64,000 bases of DNA from CAWIMX01 sp963837345 (GCA_963837345.1 CAWIMX010000001.1:682001-746000), one strand, 5' to 3'; positions 46,061 through 55,851 are shown, counted from the stretch's first letter. Notes: generated by a model from the sequence alone, not told the origin. Made by a program: numbers and translations.

Positions 46061-48148
46061 TCAGGGCGCGCCGAGCTGGCGCATCAGGCCGAGCATGTCC
46101 ATCTCTTCCCATTCTTCGACGACGAGGCCGTCCACAAACCGCGAGACGATGATGCCTGTCATCCGCACGCGGCGGCCGGTGGGCGGCGCGCCCATCAGTT
46201 CGCCTCGGTGCGTTCCTTCGGCACACCAGCGGGTCGACGTCCGATCGCCTTCCGAGACGACGTCGAGTATGGTCAGCCGGGCGTCGGGAAACGCGGCCAG
46301 GAACGCGTCGTGCCGGCGGAGGAACGCCTCCTTGTCGAGCGTCCCTGCCGGGCCGTGATAGCGGTAGCCGGGCGCAAAATACGCGTCGACCGGCTGCCGT
46401 GCATTCGTCGCGGCCACGTAGCGTTCGACGGCCGCCTTGGCAGATGGCGGCATCGGCGCCGCGGCCCGGTCCTCCGGCGCGCCTCGCGGGATGGGGGGCA
46501 GCACCCGCTCGAAACGCGGATCGCCACGAATCTCATCGAACATCGGCAGGTAGCGGGCCGCCTCGAACGCCAGCGCCCGCTCCCCGCGCGCGCGGTCGAG
46601 GCAGGCGAGCGACTGCTCCCGGTCGTCGAGCCCCAGGTGCACGGCGGCCTCGTAGAACGCCACTTCCTGGCCGAGCGACGCCAATTCGCGCAGCTCGCCC
46701 AGCACCTGACCGGCCTCTTGCACGCGGCCGGCGCGCCCGTAGCCGTAACCGAGCCAGCCGGTCGTCCAGGGGCTGTCATCGAACCGGCGGGCGGCTTCGA
46801 ACTCCTCCACCGCCTCGTCCAGCGCTCCGACGAAGGCGTGCACCCAGCCGGCATAGACGTGCGCCCGCGCGAACGTCGGGTCGAGGCGCTGGACCTGGCG
46901 GCACTGGTCGAGCGCTCGCGCGGCGTCGCGCCGGCAGTAGTGCACGACGGCGACATCCGAAGACACGATGAGCGCGAGCGGATCCAGCGTCTGCGCCGCG
47001 CGCAGCTCGTCGAGCGCCTGGTCGAACCGTCCCTGCACGACGAGGCACAGCATGGCGAACTGGTGATGGATGGACGCGTCGTTCGGGTCGAGCATCAGCG
47101 CACGGCGGAACAGCCGTTCAGCCTCGGACGGGTGCCCGTCGATGCTCTCGAGCCCGGCGAGCACCGCATAGCCTTCGGCCAGCCGGTCGTCGAGCTCGAG
47201 CGCACGCGCGGCGGCCGCTCGCGCCATCGGCTCCGCCACTCGGCGCGGCAGGACGCCGACGAAGTACGACGCGCAGGAGCGCGCCAGGCCGGCGTGCGCC
47301 GGCGCGAACGCCGGCGCCCCCTCGGTCGCGCGCTGGAACTCGACGATCGCCTCGCGGGTGCTCGCCGCCGTCCGCCGGTTCCACAGATAACGACCTCGCA
47401 GGTACGCGGTATAGGCGTCGGGATCGATCGGCCCCGGCTCCCGCGTCCAGCCGCCGGCCGCGGGCAGCTCGATTCGGATCGCGCGCGCCACGGCTTCCGC
47501 CGTGCGCGCCTGAATGCGCAACAGATCGCCCACGCGCTCTTCGTAGCTGTCGGCCCACACGTGGCGCTCGTCGCGCGCGTCGATCAGCTGCGCGCTGATC
47601 CGGACGCGGCCGCCCTCGCGGCGCACGCTGCCTTCGATCAGGTAGTCGACGCCGAGCTCGCGCGCGATGGCTCCCGCGCTCTTCCTCGTCGCCTTGTAGG
47701 CCATCGCCGACGTGCGCGCGACCACGCCGAGGCGTTCGGTGTTGATTCGGGCGATCTGCGTGATGAGCTCCTCGGTGAGGCCGTCGCAGAAGAAGTCCTC
47801 GGGGGCGCGGCTGAGATCGGCGAACGGGAGCACAGCCACCATGGTTCTCGCCTGCGCGACGATGCAGCGCACCGGCGCGATCACCCGGTAGCCGCGCCGG
47901 GCGACGGTCTCGACGTACCGCGGCTTGCCGGCGGCGTCGCCGATCGCCTCGCGGATTTCCCTGATCGCGCGCGTGAGCGCGTTGTCAGTCACGGCCGCGC
48001 CCTGCCAGACGCGTTCGATGAGCTCCGCCTTCTCCACGACGCGGCCCGCGTGATCGAGCAGGTCGACGAGCACGTCGAAGGCGCGCGGGCCGATCGCCTT
48101 CCCTTCGCCGCCCCGGACCACGCTGTAGTTCCGGCGATCGACCAGCAC
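46061..48148 (-). CDS. CadC-like winged-helix regulator with TPRs and a C-terminal SnoaL-like domain
   Basis: A 695-residue protein in three parts. Residues 1-90 are an OmpR/CadC winged helix (RAFDVLVDLLDHAGRVVEKA; RYVETVARRGYRVIAPV). Residues 105-225 form the TolB-like adenylate-cyclase-associated block (VAVLPFADLSRAPEDFFCDG; LGVDYLIEGSVRREGGRVRI). TPR helices run to about 545. The last 120 residues resemble SnoaL/ester-cyclase proteins (AAVERYVAATNARQPVDAYF; VVEEWEEMDMLGLMRQLG), an unusual fusion. No membrane helix is visible, so it is probably soluble. GTG at 48148 is the only standard start, but conserved residues (RYAFGD) and a perfect AGGAGG lie further upstream, before an ACG codon. 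Confidence 0.82.
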   Translation of the reverse strand: MLVDRRNYSVVRGGEGKAIGPRAFDVLVDLLDHAGRVVEKAELIERVWQGAAVTDNALTRAIREIREAIGDAAGKPRYVETVARRGYRVIAPVRCIVAQARTMVAVLPFADLSRAPEDFFCDGLTEELITQIARINTERLGVVARTSAMAYKATRKSAGAIARELGVDYLIEGSVRREGGRVRISAQLIDARDERHVWADSYEERVGDLLRIQARTAEAVARAIRIELPAAGGWTREPGPIDPDAYTAYLRGRYLWNRRTAASTREAIVEFQRATEGAPAFAPAHAGLARSCASYFVGVLPRRVAEPMARAAAARALELDDRLAEGYAVLAGLESIDGHPSEAERLFRRALMLDPNDASIHHQFAMLCLVVQGRFDQALDELRAAQTLDPLALIVSSDVAVVHYCRRDAARALDQCRQVQRLDPTFARAHVYAGWVHAFVGALDEAVEEFEAARRFDDSPWTTGWLGYGYGRAGRVQEAGQVLGELRELASLGQEVAFYEAAVHLGLDDREQSLACLDRARGERALAFEAARYLPMFDEIRGDPRFERVLPPIPRGAPEDRAAAPMPPSAKAAVERYVAATNARQPVDAYFAPGYRYHGPAGTLDKEAFLRRHDAFLAAFPDARLTILDVVSEGDRTSTRWCAEGTHRGELMGAPPTGRRVRMTGIIVSRFVDGLVVEEWEEMDMLGLMRQLGAP

Positions 48149-48339
48149 GTCGCCGAATGCGTAGCGATCAGGGCGATCGTGCGGGTCCGTGGCTTCCTCC
48201 TGCGGGCGCGGACCGCGTCATCGAAGGATCACCGTTTCGTCACGACTTCACAGCGGGGGCGCCGCTACGGTGGGGCCTCGGGCGGAAGCAGCTTGCGGAC
48301 GAAACTCGCGGCTCGAGCGCTCGAGAGGAGGATATCATC

Positions 48340-48951
48340 GTGCTCACGAAACCGACGTCTCGGTGGCTCGCCGCCGTCGTGCTCGCGGCAGCCGCCGTCG
48401 GGGCGGGTTGGCAGCTCGCCGTCCGAGCGGCAGCGGGCGACGACGATCGCGCCCAGGACGGGTTCGTGTTCCCGGGCATCGTGTCGTTCTCCGGCACCTG
48501 GTACGGCGAGCTCGACGCCGAGCCGTTCGGGCTGCCCGCGGGCGTGTCGCTGGCCGCCCTGATGTCCATTCATGCGGACGGCACGATGATCGTGTCCGAT
48601 GCGGGCGATTTCGGCGCCGCGCCGATCAGCCTGATCCAGTCGCCGCAGTTCGGATCCTGGGCGCGGACCGGCCCGAGATCGATCCGGGCCACGTCGCTCT
48701 TCTTCGGCGGGAGCCCGACGACGCTGGATGCGACCGTCGTCAAGCGGGCGAAGTTCCGCCTTCACGCCGACAGCCGCGATCACCTGTCGGGCGTCGCGGA
48801 AATCGTCGAGCAGCTCGACTGCCCGGCCGGTCCGCTGCCGGGGTTCCTGAGCTGTCCGAATCCGATCACGGCGCCCGACGCGGCCTGGGTGCCCGAACCC
48901 GGCGGCGCGCCGAACGTGCCGTTCGAGGCCTGGCGGCTACGCGCGAACTGA
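48340..48951 (+). CDS. Secreted protein of unknown function
   Basis: A 203-residue protein. The start was placed at the GTG at 48340 because GAGAGGAGG lies 9 bases upstream and a signal peptide follows (WLAAVVLAAAAVGAGWQLAV); the frame is open further up but overlaps the divergent regulator's promoter. The mature part looks like a lipocalin-like beta-barrel (FPGIVSFSGTWYGEL; LMSIHADGTMIVSDAGDFGA; KFRLHADSRDHLSGVAEIVE). One Cys pair (LDCPAGPLPGFLSC) is near the C-terminus. Family not recognised. Confidence 0.75.
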   Translation: MLTKPTSRWLAAVVLAAAAVGAGWQLAVRAAAGDDDRAQDGFVFPGIVSFSGTWYGELDAEPFGLPAGVSLAALMSIHADGTMIVSDAGDFGAAPISLIQSPQFGSWARTGPRSIRATSLFFGGSPTTLDATVVKRAKFRLHADSRDHLSGVAEIVEQLDCPAGPLPGFLSCPNPITAPDAAWVPEPGGAPNVPFEAWRLRAN

Positions 48952-49019
48952 CGATGCAGGAACCGACAGGCCGGACACGGAGAACGCTCGGCGATAGTCG
49001 GGGCGATGTCGGAGGGACC

Positions 49020-49802
49020 ATGTCCGGCTCGCCGGCCGCCCGTCTGAACCTCGCCGGAGTCGCGCTCGCCCTCATCGTCCTGCTCACTCTGACGAACGCG
49101 AGCGGCGCGACTCCGGAAGGCCATCTCGTGCTCGTCGGCGGCGGACCGACGCCGGCCGAGGTCTTCAGCCGCGCGCTTTCGCTGTCGGGCGGCCGTACCG
49201 CGGTGGTCGCCGTCCTGCCGCAGACGTTTCCCACCGACACCATTGCGGATGCGGCGGTGACGATGTGGAAGACGTTCCGGCCGCGCGAGGTCGTGAAAGT
49301 CAGCCGGACGGACACGGCCGCCGCGCGCGCCGCGCTCGAACGGGCCACGCTCATCTGGATGCCAGGCGGATTCCCGGGCCTGCTCATGCAGGCCATCCAA
49401 GGCTCGCCGATTCCCGACCTCATCCGGGCGCGCTTCGCGGCGGGCGCGACTATCGGCGGCGCGAGCGCCGGCGCCGCGGCCATGTCGCGCACGATGATCG
49501 CCGACGAGACGACGCCCGACGGCGTCGCCATCGACGGCCCGGCCACTGTCGAGGGGCTCGGCCTCTGGCCCGAAGCGATCGTCTCGCCGCATTTCACCGA
49601 GCGCCGCCGGCTCGATGCGCTGGTCGCGATCGTCCGCGATCATCCGACGCTGCTCGGCGTCGGCATCGACGAAGGCACAGGCGTGATCGTGTCGCGGGGC
49701 GAGATCGAAGTGCTGGGGCGCGGCACCGTCGTGATCCTCGACGCAGAGCGCCCGCGCGGGCGCACGCTCAGGAGCGGGGCGCGCTTCCGCTACCGCCGCT
49801 AG
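49020..49802 (+). CDS. Cyanophycinase-like serine peptidase, family S51
   Basis: A 260-residue exported peptidase. The ATG at 49020 follows GGAGGGA and begins a signal peptide (LNLAGVALALIVLLTLTNAS). The mature part has HLVLVGGGPTP, then ALIWMPGGFPGLLMQ-like residues and the nucleophile elbow IGGASAGAAAMS with the catalytic Ser near residue 155. His and Glu/Asp candidates are in SPHFTERRRLD and VGIDEGTGVIV. It would cleave cyanophycin or beta-Asp peptides; no cyanophycin synthetase is seen in the window. Its stop overlaps the convergent gene's stop in CTAG. Confidence 0.87.
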   Translation: MSGSPAARLNLAGVALALIVLLTLTNASGATPEGHLVLVGGGPTPAEVFSRALSLSGGRTAVVAVLPQTFPTDTIADAAVTMWKTFRPREVVKVSRTDTAAARAALERATLIWMPGGFPGLLMQAIQGSPIPDLIRARFAAGATIGGASAGAAAMSRTMIADETTPDGVAIDGPATVEGLGLWPEAIVSPHFTERRRLDALVAIVRDHPTLLGVGIDEGTGVIVSRGEIEVLGRGTVVILDAERPRGRTLRSGARFRYRR

Positions 49803-50263
49803 GCACGTTCCGACGCGATCGTGTAGTCGTACCACTCGACGATCTTCCCGTCCTTCAGGAAGAACACGCCGACACCGTGCCAGCGCTGCAGCGGGAAGTT
49901 CGAAAAGTGATCCATTCGCTCGTTCACGACCATGGGCCCGCGCGCGAACGTGTCGAGGATCTCGAAGCGCTCCACGCTCTTGATGATCGTCCCGATCCGC
50001 GCGGCCAGCGCGTCACGCCCCTTCGCGGGCTCCATCGTTTCCGTCATGCGGTAGGCGCCGTTGTCGGCGAAGAACGAGAGGATCCTCTCGAGGTCGTGCC
50101 CCGGCCACGCGTCGCAGAACGCCTTCACGACCTGCAGGTTCGCCTGTTCGAGGGCGCCCGGGGCCGGCGCCTGGGCCGTGCCCCGCATGCCTGCCAGCGC
50201 GACGCCGCCAAGACCGAGCGCCAGAAACGTCCGCCGATTCGTGCCGCCGTGAGCGTTCGACAT
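49799..50263 (-). CDS. Tat-exported limonene-epoxide-hydrolase-like (SnoaL-fold) protein
   Basis: A 154-residue protein with a twin-arginine signal (NRRTFLALGLGGVALAG), so it is exported folded. The domain has the limonene-1,2-epoxide hydrolase layout: NLQVVKAFCDAW at the start, the Arg and Asp of NERMDHF near residue 115, and the final Asp of GKIVEWYDYT near 146. These correspond to the Asp-Arg-Asp active site. Substrate unknown. It is convergent with the cyanophycinase-like gene and divergent from the ABC exporter genes. Confidence 0.82.
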   Translation of the reverse strand: MSNAHGGTNRRTFLALGLGGVALAGMRGTAQAPAPGALEQANLQVVKAFCDAWPGHDLERILSFFADNGAYRMTETMEPAKGRDALAARIGTIIKSVERFEILDTFARGPMVVNERMDHFSNFPLQRWHGVGVFFLKDGKIVEWYDYTIASERA

Positions 50264-50354
50264 GGTGGCCTTTCCATGAGAGAGAGATGGGAGAGTCGTG
50301 CGGAATTATACGGCGACGAGCCGCGCGGCCTTCGCCGTGAGACACTAGGATGTT

Positions 50355-52116
50355 GTGCCCGCTCCCAGACCGCCGGCCCTGCCGCCCCAGCCGAAGCTCA
50401 CGGCGCTCCTGAAGCCGTACGCGTCGAGGATCGGCGCGATCGTGGCTCTCACGATCCTCGCCAACAGCCTGAACCTGGTCGTGCCGCGGATGATCGCGCG
50501 CGCGATCGACACGTACGCCGCGAGCCGGCTGGTGCCGGCCACGCTGGTGGTCGCATTTCTGGCGATCGCGGCCGGCATCTTCGTCTTCGCCTACCTGCAG
50601 AACCTCGCGCAGACGTTCGCCTCCGAGCGCGTCGCCCGGGACCTGCGGACGAAGCTGGTCGCGAAGCTCGCCACGCAGGATCTCGCGTACATCCAGCGCG
50701 TCGACGCACGGCCAGGCTGCTGACGAATCTCACGTCGGACGTCGACGCCGTGAAGCTGTTCGTCTCGCAGGCGGTCGGCTCGCTCGTGTCGTCGGTGTTC
50801 CTGATCCTCGGCGCGAGCGTGCTGCTCCTGTCGATCAACTGGAAGCTCGGCCTGGCCGTCCTCGCCGTGCTGCCGGTGATCGGCGTCACCTTCAAGGTGG
50901 TGCTCGGGCGCGTGCGCAAGCTGTTCCTCAACGCGCAGCAGGCGATCGACTGGCTGAACAAGGTGATCAACGAGAGCATCCTGGGCGCGGCGCTCATCCG
51001 GCTGCTCAATTCGCAGCAGCGGCGAGTACGACAAGTTCCTGGCGGCCAACACCGAGGCGCGCGACATCAGCCTGAGCATCCTGCGCCTGTTCGCCAGCCT
51101 CATTCCGATCATCGTGTTCTCGCACGAACCTGGCGACGCTGATGATCCTGACGCTCGGCGGCCGGTTCGTGATCGGCGGCTCGATGACGCTCGGCGAGTT
51201 CACCGCGTTCAACAGCCTATCTCGCGATCCTCATCTTTCCGGTGATTCTGATCGGCTTCATGAGCAACGTGATGGCGCAGGCCGAGCGCGTCGTACGCGC
51301 GCATCGGGGCCGTGCTCGCGCGCCCCGGCGCCGAAGGCCGGCGGCACCGTCGATCGCCGACCTGCGCGGCGACATCACGCTCTCGCCACGTGGTCGTGAA
51401 GTTCGGCGAGAAGGCGGCGCTCAAGGACGTCTCGATCGCGGTGAAGGCGGGCACGAAGACGGCGGTGATCGGCCCGACGGCCGCCGGCAAGACGCAGCTG
51501 CTCTTCCTGCTCGACGGGCCTCCTGGCGCCGACGTCCGGCACCGTCGCGTACGACGGCCGCCCGATCGACGACTACGACAAGACGACGCTGCACCAGCAG
51601 GTCGGCTTCGTCTTCCAGGACGCGACGATGTTCAACCTGACGCTCAGGGAGAACATCGGCTTCAGCAAGACCGTGAAGGACGAGGATCTCGAGAAGGCCA
51701 TCGCGACGGCGGAGCTGAAGGACTTCATCGCCGCGCTGCCGCGACGGGCCTCGACACGATCGTCTCGGAGCGCGGCACGAGCCTCTCGGGCGGCCAGAAG
51801 CAGCGCATCATGCTGGCGCGGGCGCTGGCGCTCAATCCGCGCGTGCTGCTGCTCGACGACTTCACGGCGCGCGTCGACGCGACGACCGAGCGGCGGATCC
51901 TCGAGAACGTGCAGCGGAACTATCCGGACCTCACGCTGCTGTCGGTCACGCAGAAGATCGCGCCCGATCGAAGACTACGACCAGATCGTGCTGCTGATGG
52001 AGGGCGAGGTGCTGGCGGCGGGCACCCACCAGCAGCTGATGGAGACGTGTCCGGAGTACGTCCAGATCTATGACTCCCAACGAAGCACCCACCACTACGA
52101 ATCCGTACAGGCTTAG
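50355..52116 (+). pseudogene. ABC exporter half-transporter 1 (membrane plus ATPase), frame broken by many short insertions
   Basis: It starts with GTG (MPAPRPPALPPQPKLTALLK). Joined across breaks it gives a full-length half-transporter of about 580 residues: six membrane helices (for example VALTILANSLNLVVPRMIAR; VFLILGASVLLLSINWKLGL), Walker A GPTAAGKTQLL, signature SLSGGQKQRIMLARALALNP, and Walker B VLLLDDFTARVD. The Glu after Walker B is Asp (LLLDDF), often the degenerate site of a heterodimer. Frame changes occur near 50706 and 51742 (two bases each) and 51020, 51123, 51217, 51293, 51327, 51355, 51386, 51519 and 51964 (one base each), every one readable as an insertion. No conserved motif is lost, so the gene is likely intact in the organism. 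Confidence 0.75.
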
Positions 52117-53863
52117 CCGGCCGCGCGGCCCGGAGAAGAGCCCGTCGATCGGCGCGGCGCTCCGGCGGCTCGCGCCGGTCATGGCCGGCCAGGGCCGGAG
52201 CGTCGTCGCGTCGTTCGTGGCGACGATCGCGGCTTCGAGCGCCGCACTCGTGGCGCCGATCATCATCGGCCGGACGGTCGATACCTCCATCCGGAACGGC
52301 GACTTCGCGGGCGTGCTGCGGTCGGCCGCCGTGCTGCTCGGGGCCTACGTGGTCGGGCTCGTCGCCACCTACGTGCAGACGCAGCAGATGGGCACGGTCG
52401 GCCGACGCGTGCTGTTCAACCTGCGCAACGCGCTGTTCACGAAGCTGCAGGCGCTGCCGCTCGACTTCTTCAACCAGAACAAGGCCGGCGATCTGATTTC
52501 GCGCATCAACAACGACACCGACAAGCTCAATCAGTTCTTCTCGCAGGCGCTCGTGCAGTTGGCGGCCAACCTGTTTCTCATGACGGGCGCCGCGCTGTTC
52601 ATCCTGTCGCTCAACGTGCGGCTCGGCGTCGCGGCGCTCGCGCCGGCGGCCGCCGTGCTCGTGGTCACGCGCGCCACGGGCGGCGTGGTGAAGCGGCGGA
52701 ACATGGCGAGCCTGCAGTCGCTCGGCGGGCTGAGCGGCGAGATCCAGGAGAGCCTGAGCAACTTCCGCGTGATCGTCGCCTTCAACCGCGCGGACTACTT
52801 CCAGCGAGCAGTTCAACGCCGCGAACGAGCGCAACTACGCCGCCTCGATCCGGCGCGGGCATCGCGAGCAACGTGTTCCTGCCGCTCTACGGGCTGGCCT
52901 ACAACCTGGCGCAGCTCGTCGTGCTGGCGTACGGCTTCTATCTCGATCGCGGCCGGCAGCTTCACGGTGGGCCTGCTGATCGGCTTCCTGCTCTACGTGA
53001 ACAGCTTCTACATGCCGCTGCGCCAGCTCGCGGCGGTGTGGACGTCGTTCCAGCTCGCGATGGCCAGCCTCGATCGCATCTCCGAGGTGCTCGCGCTCGA
53101 GCCCAACCTCCCGCAGCTGCCGCCCGAGGCGCCGCGCCCCGGCGCGGCGCTCGCCTTCGATCAGGTGCAGTTCAGCTACGTGCCGGGCCAGCCGGTGCTG
53201 CGCGACGCCACGTTCTCGCTCGACGCGCGGCAAGACGTACGCGCTCGTGGGCCCGACGGGCGGGGGCAAGACGACCACGGCGTCGCTGATGGCGCGGCTC
53301 TACGATCCGACGGGCGGGCGGGTGCTCCTCGACGGCCGCGACATCCGCACCTATTCGCCCGCCGAGCGCGCGCGGAAGATCGGCTTCATCCTGCAGGAGC
53401 CGTTCCTGTTCACCGGCACGGTCCGCGAGAACATCGTCTACGGCAACGAGGCGCTGCAGCGCCTGCCGGACCAGGCGATCGCGGAGCGCCTGACGGAGCG
53501 GCATCTCGACCGCCTGCTCGCGCGCTTCGAGCAGGGGCTCGGCCACGAACGTCACCGCCGGCGGCGACGGCGTGAGCCTCGGCCAGAAGCAGCTGATCGC
53601 GTTCATGCGCGCCGTGCTGCGCGACCCGGAGCTGCTGGTGCTGGACGAGGCGACGGCCAACATCGATACCGTGACCGAGCAGCTGCTCGAGCGAGATCCT
53701 GCGCGAGCTGCCTCCGTCGACCACCAAGGTCGTGATCGCCCACCGGCTGAACACGATCGAGAACGCCGACGAGATCTTCTTCATCAACGCGGGCGAGATC
53801 GTGCGGGCGGGCTCGATGCACGATGCGCTCGAGCTGCTGCTGCACGGGAAGCGGGAGAGCTGA
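52070..53863 (+). pseudogene. ABC exporter half-transporter 2 (membrane plus ATPase), frame broken by short insertions
   Basis: It starts inside the 3' end of half-transporter 1 (47-base overlap), which supports a coupled heterodimer. The joined product is about 590 residues: an N-terminal tail, six membrane helices (SVVASFVATIAASSAALVAP; VLRSAAVLLGAYVVGLVATY), Walker A GPTGGGKTTT, a degenerate signature VSLGQKQLIAFMRAVLRDPE, Walker B LLVLDEATANID with the catalytic Glu, and the switch His in VVIAHRLNTIENAD. One extra base is inferred near each of 52805, 52854, 52945, 53228, 53541 and 53692. The pair probably exports lipids or hydrophobic drugs, as in BmrCD-like systems. Confidence 0.75.
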
Positions 53864-53919
53864 CCGCCGGGCCGTGCTAGGATCGCGAGACGGTCAACCT
53901 CGGACGACAGGAGGTCCCC

Positions 53920-54990
53920 ATGACATCGCGGTCCATCACGCTTGGCGCGGCGCTGGCGGGAGCGCTCGCGCTCGCCGCCGGCTGCACCTCGTCCCCCCGC
54001 TCCCAGGCCCAGGCGGCGGCCTCGACGCGCGACTACGACGCCGAGATCACCGCGGCGCTGCAGTCGGCCAAGGATGCCGCCGGGTTCGAATGGCAGGGCA
54101 CGCTCATCCGCATCTGCCTGCTGCCGCAGAGCGGCGGCGAGAACACCACGGACACCGTCCCGCGCTTCGTCACCGATCCGTCGACGGCGCCGGCGCGCGA
54201 CGAGTGGTACGCGGAGCCCGCGAAGGTGTTCGACAACGTCTACTTCGTCGGCAGCAAGATCCACTCGTCGTGGGCGATCACCACGACCGAGGGCATCATC
54301 ATCATCGACACGCTGTATCCCTACAACTCCGAAGAAGAGATCGTCGGCGGGCTGCAGAAGCTCGGCCTCGACCCGACGCAGATCAAGTACATCCTGATCT
54401 CGCACGCGCACGGCGACCACATCGGCGGCGCCGAGATCCTTCAGACGAAGTACCACCCCCACGTCGTGATGGGCGGCCCCGACTGGGATCTCGTCGAGCA
54501 GTACCCGAACCGCTACAAGACGATGGCCCCGAAGCGGGACATCGTGGCGACCGACGGCATGAAGATCACGCTCGGCGGCACGACGGTGAACGTCTATCTG
54601 ACGCCGGGACACACCCCCGGCACCCTGTCGTATACGTTCACGGCATTCGATCACGGGCAGCCCGTGCAGGTGGCCTATTCCGGCGGCACCGCGTTCAACT
54701 TCGTGAACAACACGCCCGACCCGGGCATCAGGAATTTCCAGACTTACATCGACTCGGCCACGCACATGGCCGAAGAGGCGCAGGCCTCGGGCGCGACCGT
54801 GCTGCTCTCGAACCACTCGGAGTTCGACAACGCCTACAACCGGAACCGCATGCTCGCCGGCCGCGGCAATGGCCCGCACCCGTACGTGGTCGGGACCGAG
54901 ATGGTCCAGAAGTACTTCCAGGTGCTCGAGGGCTGTGCGAGGGCGGCGCAGCTGAAGCTCGAGAAGGAACAGAGCAGCTCAGCAACGTAG
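53920..54990 (+). CDS. Metallo-beta-lactamase-fold lipoprotein, subclass B3-like
   Basis: A 356-residue protein with a lipoprotein signal (LAGALALAAGC, Cys near residue 23). Zinc ligands are in HAHGDHIGG near residue 165, His in TPGHTPGTLSYTF near 228, and the B3-type final region VAYSGGTAFNF and LLSNHSEFDN near 300. An N-terminal extension of about 90 residues precedes the domain. It may hydrolyse beta-lactams or another ester or lactone; B3-like proteins in soil bacteria are often true lactamases. A TAGGAT -10-like element and ACAGGAGG site precede the ATG. The stop lies within a GGAAC-type repeat shared with the next gene's start. Confidence 0.86.
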   Translation: MTSRSITLGAALAGALALAAGCTSSPRSQAQAAASTRDYDAEITAALQSAKDAAGFEWQGTLIRICLLPQSGGENTTDTVPRFVTDPSTAPARDEWYAEPAKVFDNVYFVGSKIHSSWAITTTEGIIIIDTLYPYNSEEEIVGGLQKLGLDPTQIKYILISHAHGDHIGGAEILQTKYHPHVVMGGPDWDLVEQYPNRYKTMAPKRDIVATDGMKITLGGTTVNVYLTPGHTPGTLSYTFTAFDHGQPVQVAYSGGTAFNFVNNTPDPGIRNFQTYIDSATHMAEEAQASGATVLLSNHSEFDNAYNRNRMLAGRGNGPHPYVVGTEMVQKYFQVLEGCARAAQLKLEKEQSSSAT

Positions 54991-55001
54991 GAGCCGGAGA
55001 A

Positions 55002-55730
55002 CTGAGGAACCGGGCGCTCGCCGCGTCGCTGGCGGTGGCCGTGTGGTCGTGCGGGCAGGCGCCGGCGCGCTCCGGGGCGGCGGCGCCGGCCGTCGATCGC
55101 GGCACGATCAGAGGCCACGTTCGCCTGACGGGCACGCCGCCGGAAAATCCCATCATCAGGATGCGGTCCGACCCGATGTGCGACACGGCGAACCAGGGTC
55201 GCCAGATCCCGTACGAGGCGGTCGTCGTCGACGCCGACGGCGGGCTGGCGAACGTCATCGTGCAGCTCCTGGGATCCTTCGCCGGGACCAGCGCGCCCAC
55301 CGCTCCCGTGCTCGTCGATCAAGTCGGCTGCCTCTACCGCCCGCGCGTCGTCGGCCTGCAGGTCGGGCAGGCGCTTCGGGTGCGAAACAGCGACCCGGGT
55401 CTCCACAACGTGCACGGCACGTCGACCGGCGTCGAGGCATTCAACCTGTCTCAGCCCGTGGCGGGAATCGTCAGCGAGATCCGACCGGAGCGCGAGGGCA
55501 TGCTTCGCCTGCAGTGCGACGTCCACTCGTGGATGGTGGCGTTTGTCGGCGTGGTGAATCACCCGTATTTCGCGATCACGGACGGGGCGGGCGCGTTCGA
55601 GATCGACGACGTTCCCGTCGGCACGCAGACGATTCAGGCGTGGCACGAACGCTTCGGGCGGCTGACGTCGAGCGTCGGCGTGACGACGGCGGGCGTCTCG
55701 GACGCGGACTTCGCGTATCACGTCCCATGA
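55002..55730 (+). CDS. Cupredoxin-like lipoprotein with a carboxypeptidase-regulatory tail
   Basis: About 242 residues. No ATG, GTG or TTG lies in a suitable place; the best start is CTG at 55002, 8 bases after GGAG, giving an Arg-Asn-Arg n-region, a hydrophobic stretch and the lipobox WSC. GTG at 55035 is an alternative. The domain has cupredoxin-type copper ligands (SDPGLHNVHG, LQCDVHSWM) and ends in a small beta-sandwich like the carboxypeptidase regulatory domain (ITDGAGAFEIDDVPVGTQTI, QAWHE). It probably carries electrons or copper at the outer face of the membrane. It begins 11 bases after the metallo-beta-lactamase stop. Confidence 0.78.
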   Translation: MRNRALAASLAVAVWSCGQAPARSGAAAPAVDRGTIRGHVRLTGTPPENPIIRMRSDPMCDTANQGRQIPYEAVVVDADGGLANVIVQLLGSFAGTSAPTAPVLVDQVGCLYRPRVVGLQVGQALRVRNSDPGLHNVHGTSTGVEAFNLSQPVAGIVSEIRPEREGMLRLQCDVHSWMVAFVGVVNHPYFAITDGAGAFEIDDVPVGTQTIQAWHERFGRLTSSVGVTTAGVSDADFAYHVP

Positions 55731-55793
55731 GACTCATAACGCTCAGCCGCACAATCAGTTAGAAACATTCGTCAAACCGCGCAATTTTCCTGC

Positions 55794-55799
55794 TTGACA
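55794..55799 (+). promoter_or_regulatory. -35 element of the gntR-ABC operon
   Basis: A perfect TTGACA, rare in this window. The best -10 partner is TCAACA at 55816 (16-base spacing), which lies just before the palindrome at 55826, so a regulator bound there would block transcription. Confidence 0.55.
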
Positions 55800-55825
55800 A
55801 ATCCGGCGCGGCCGGTCAACAGTAA

Positions 55826-55851
55826 CACTGTGCTAGTTCAGTAGCACAGTG
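55826..55851. promoter_or_regulatory. Perfect palindromic operator of the GntR (YtrA-type) regulator
   Basis: CACTGTGCTA and TAGCACAGTG form a perfect 10-bp inverted repeat with a 6-base centre (GTTCAG), ending 5 bases before the gntR ATG. YtrA-type regulators bind such palindromes in their own promoters, and the site overlaps the expected transcription start. Autorepression is the simple reading. Confidence 0.75.

Noticed and set aside
50355..53863. Programmed frameshifting as the explanation for the broken exporter
   Set aside because: No slippery heptamer or shared signal at the sites, and 17 events in one pair of genes is implausible without special machinery.
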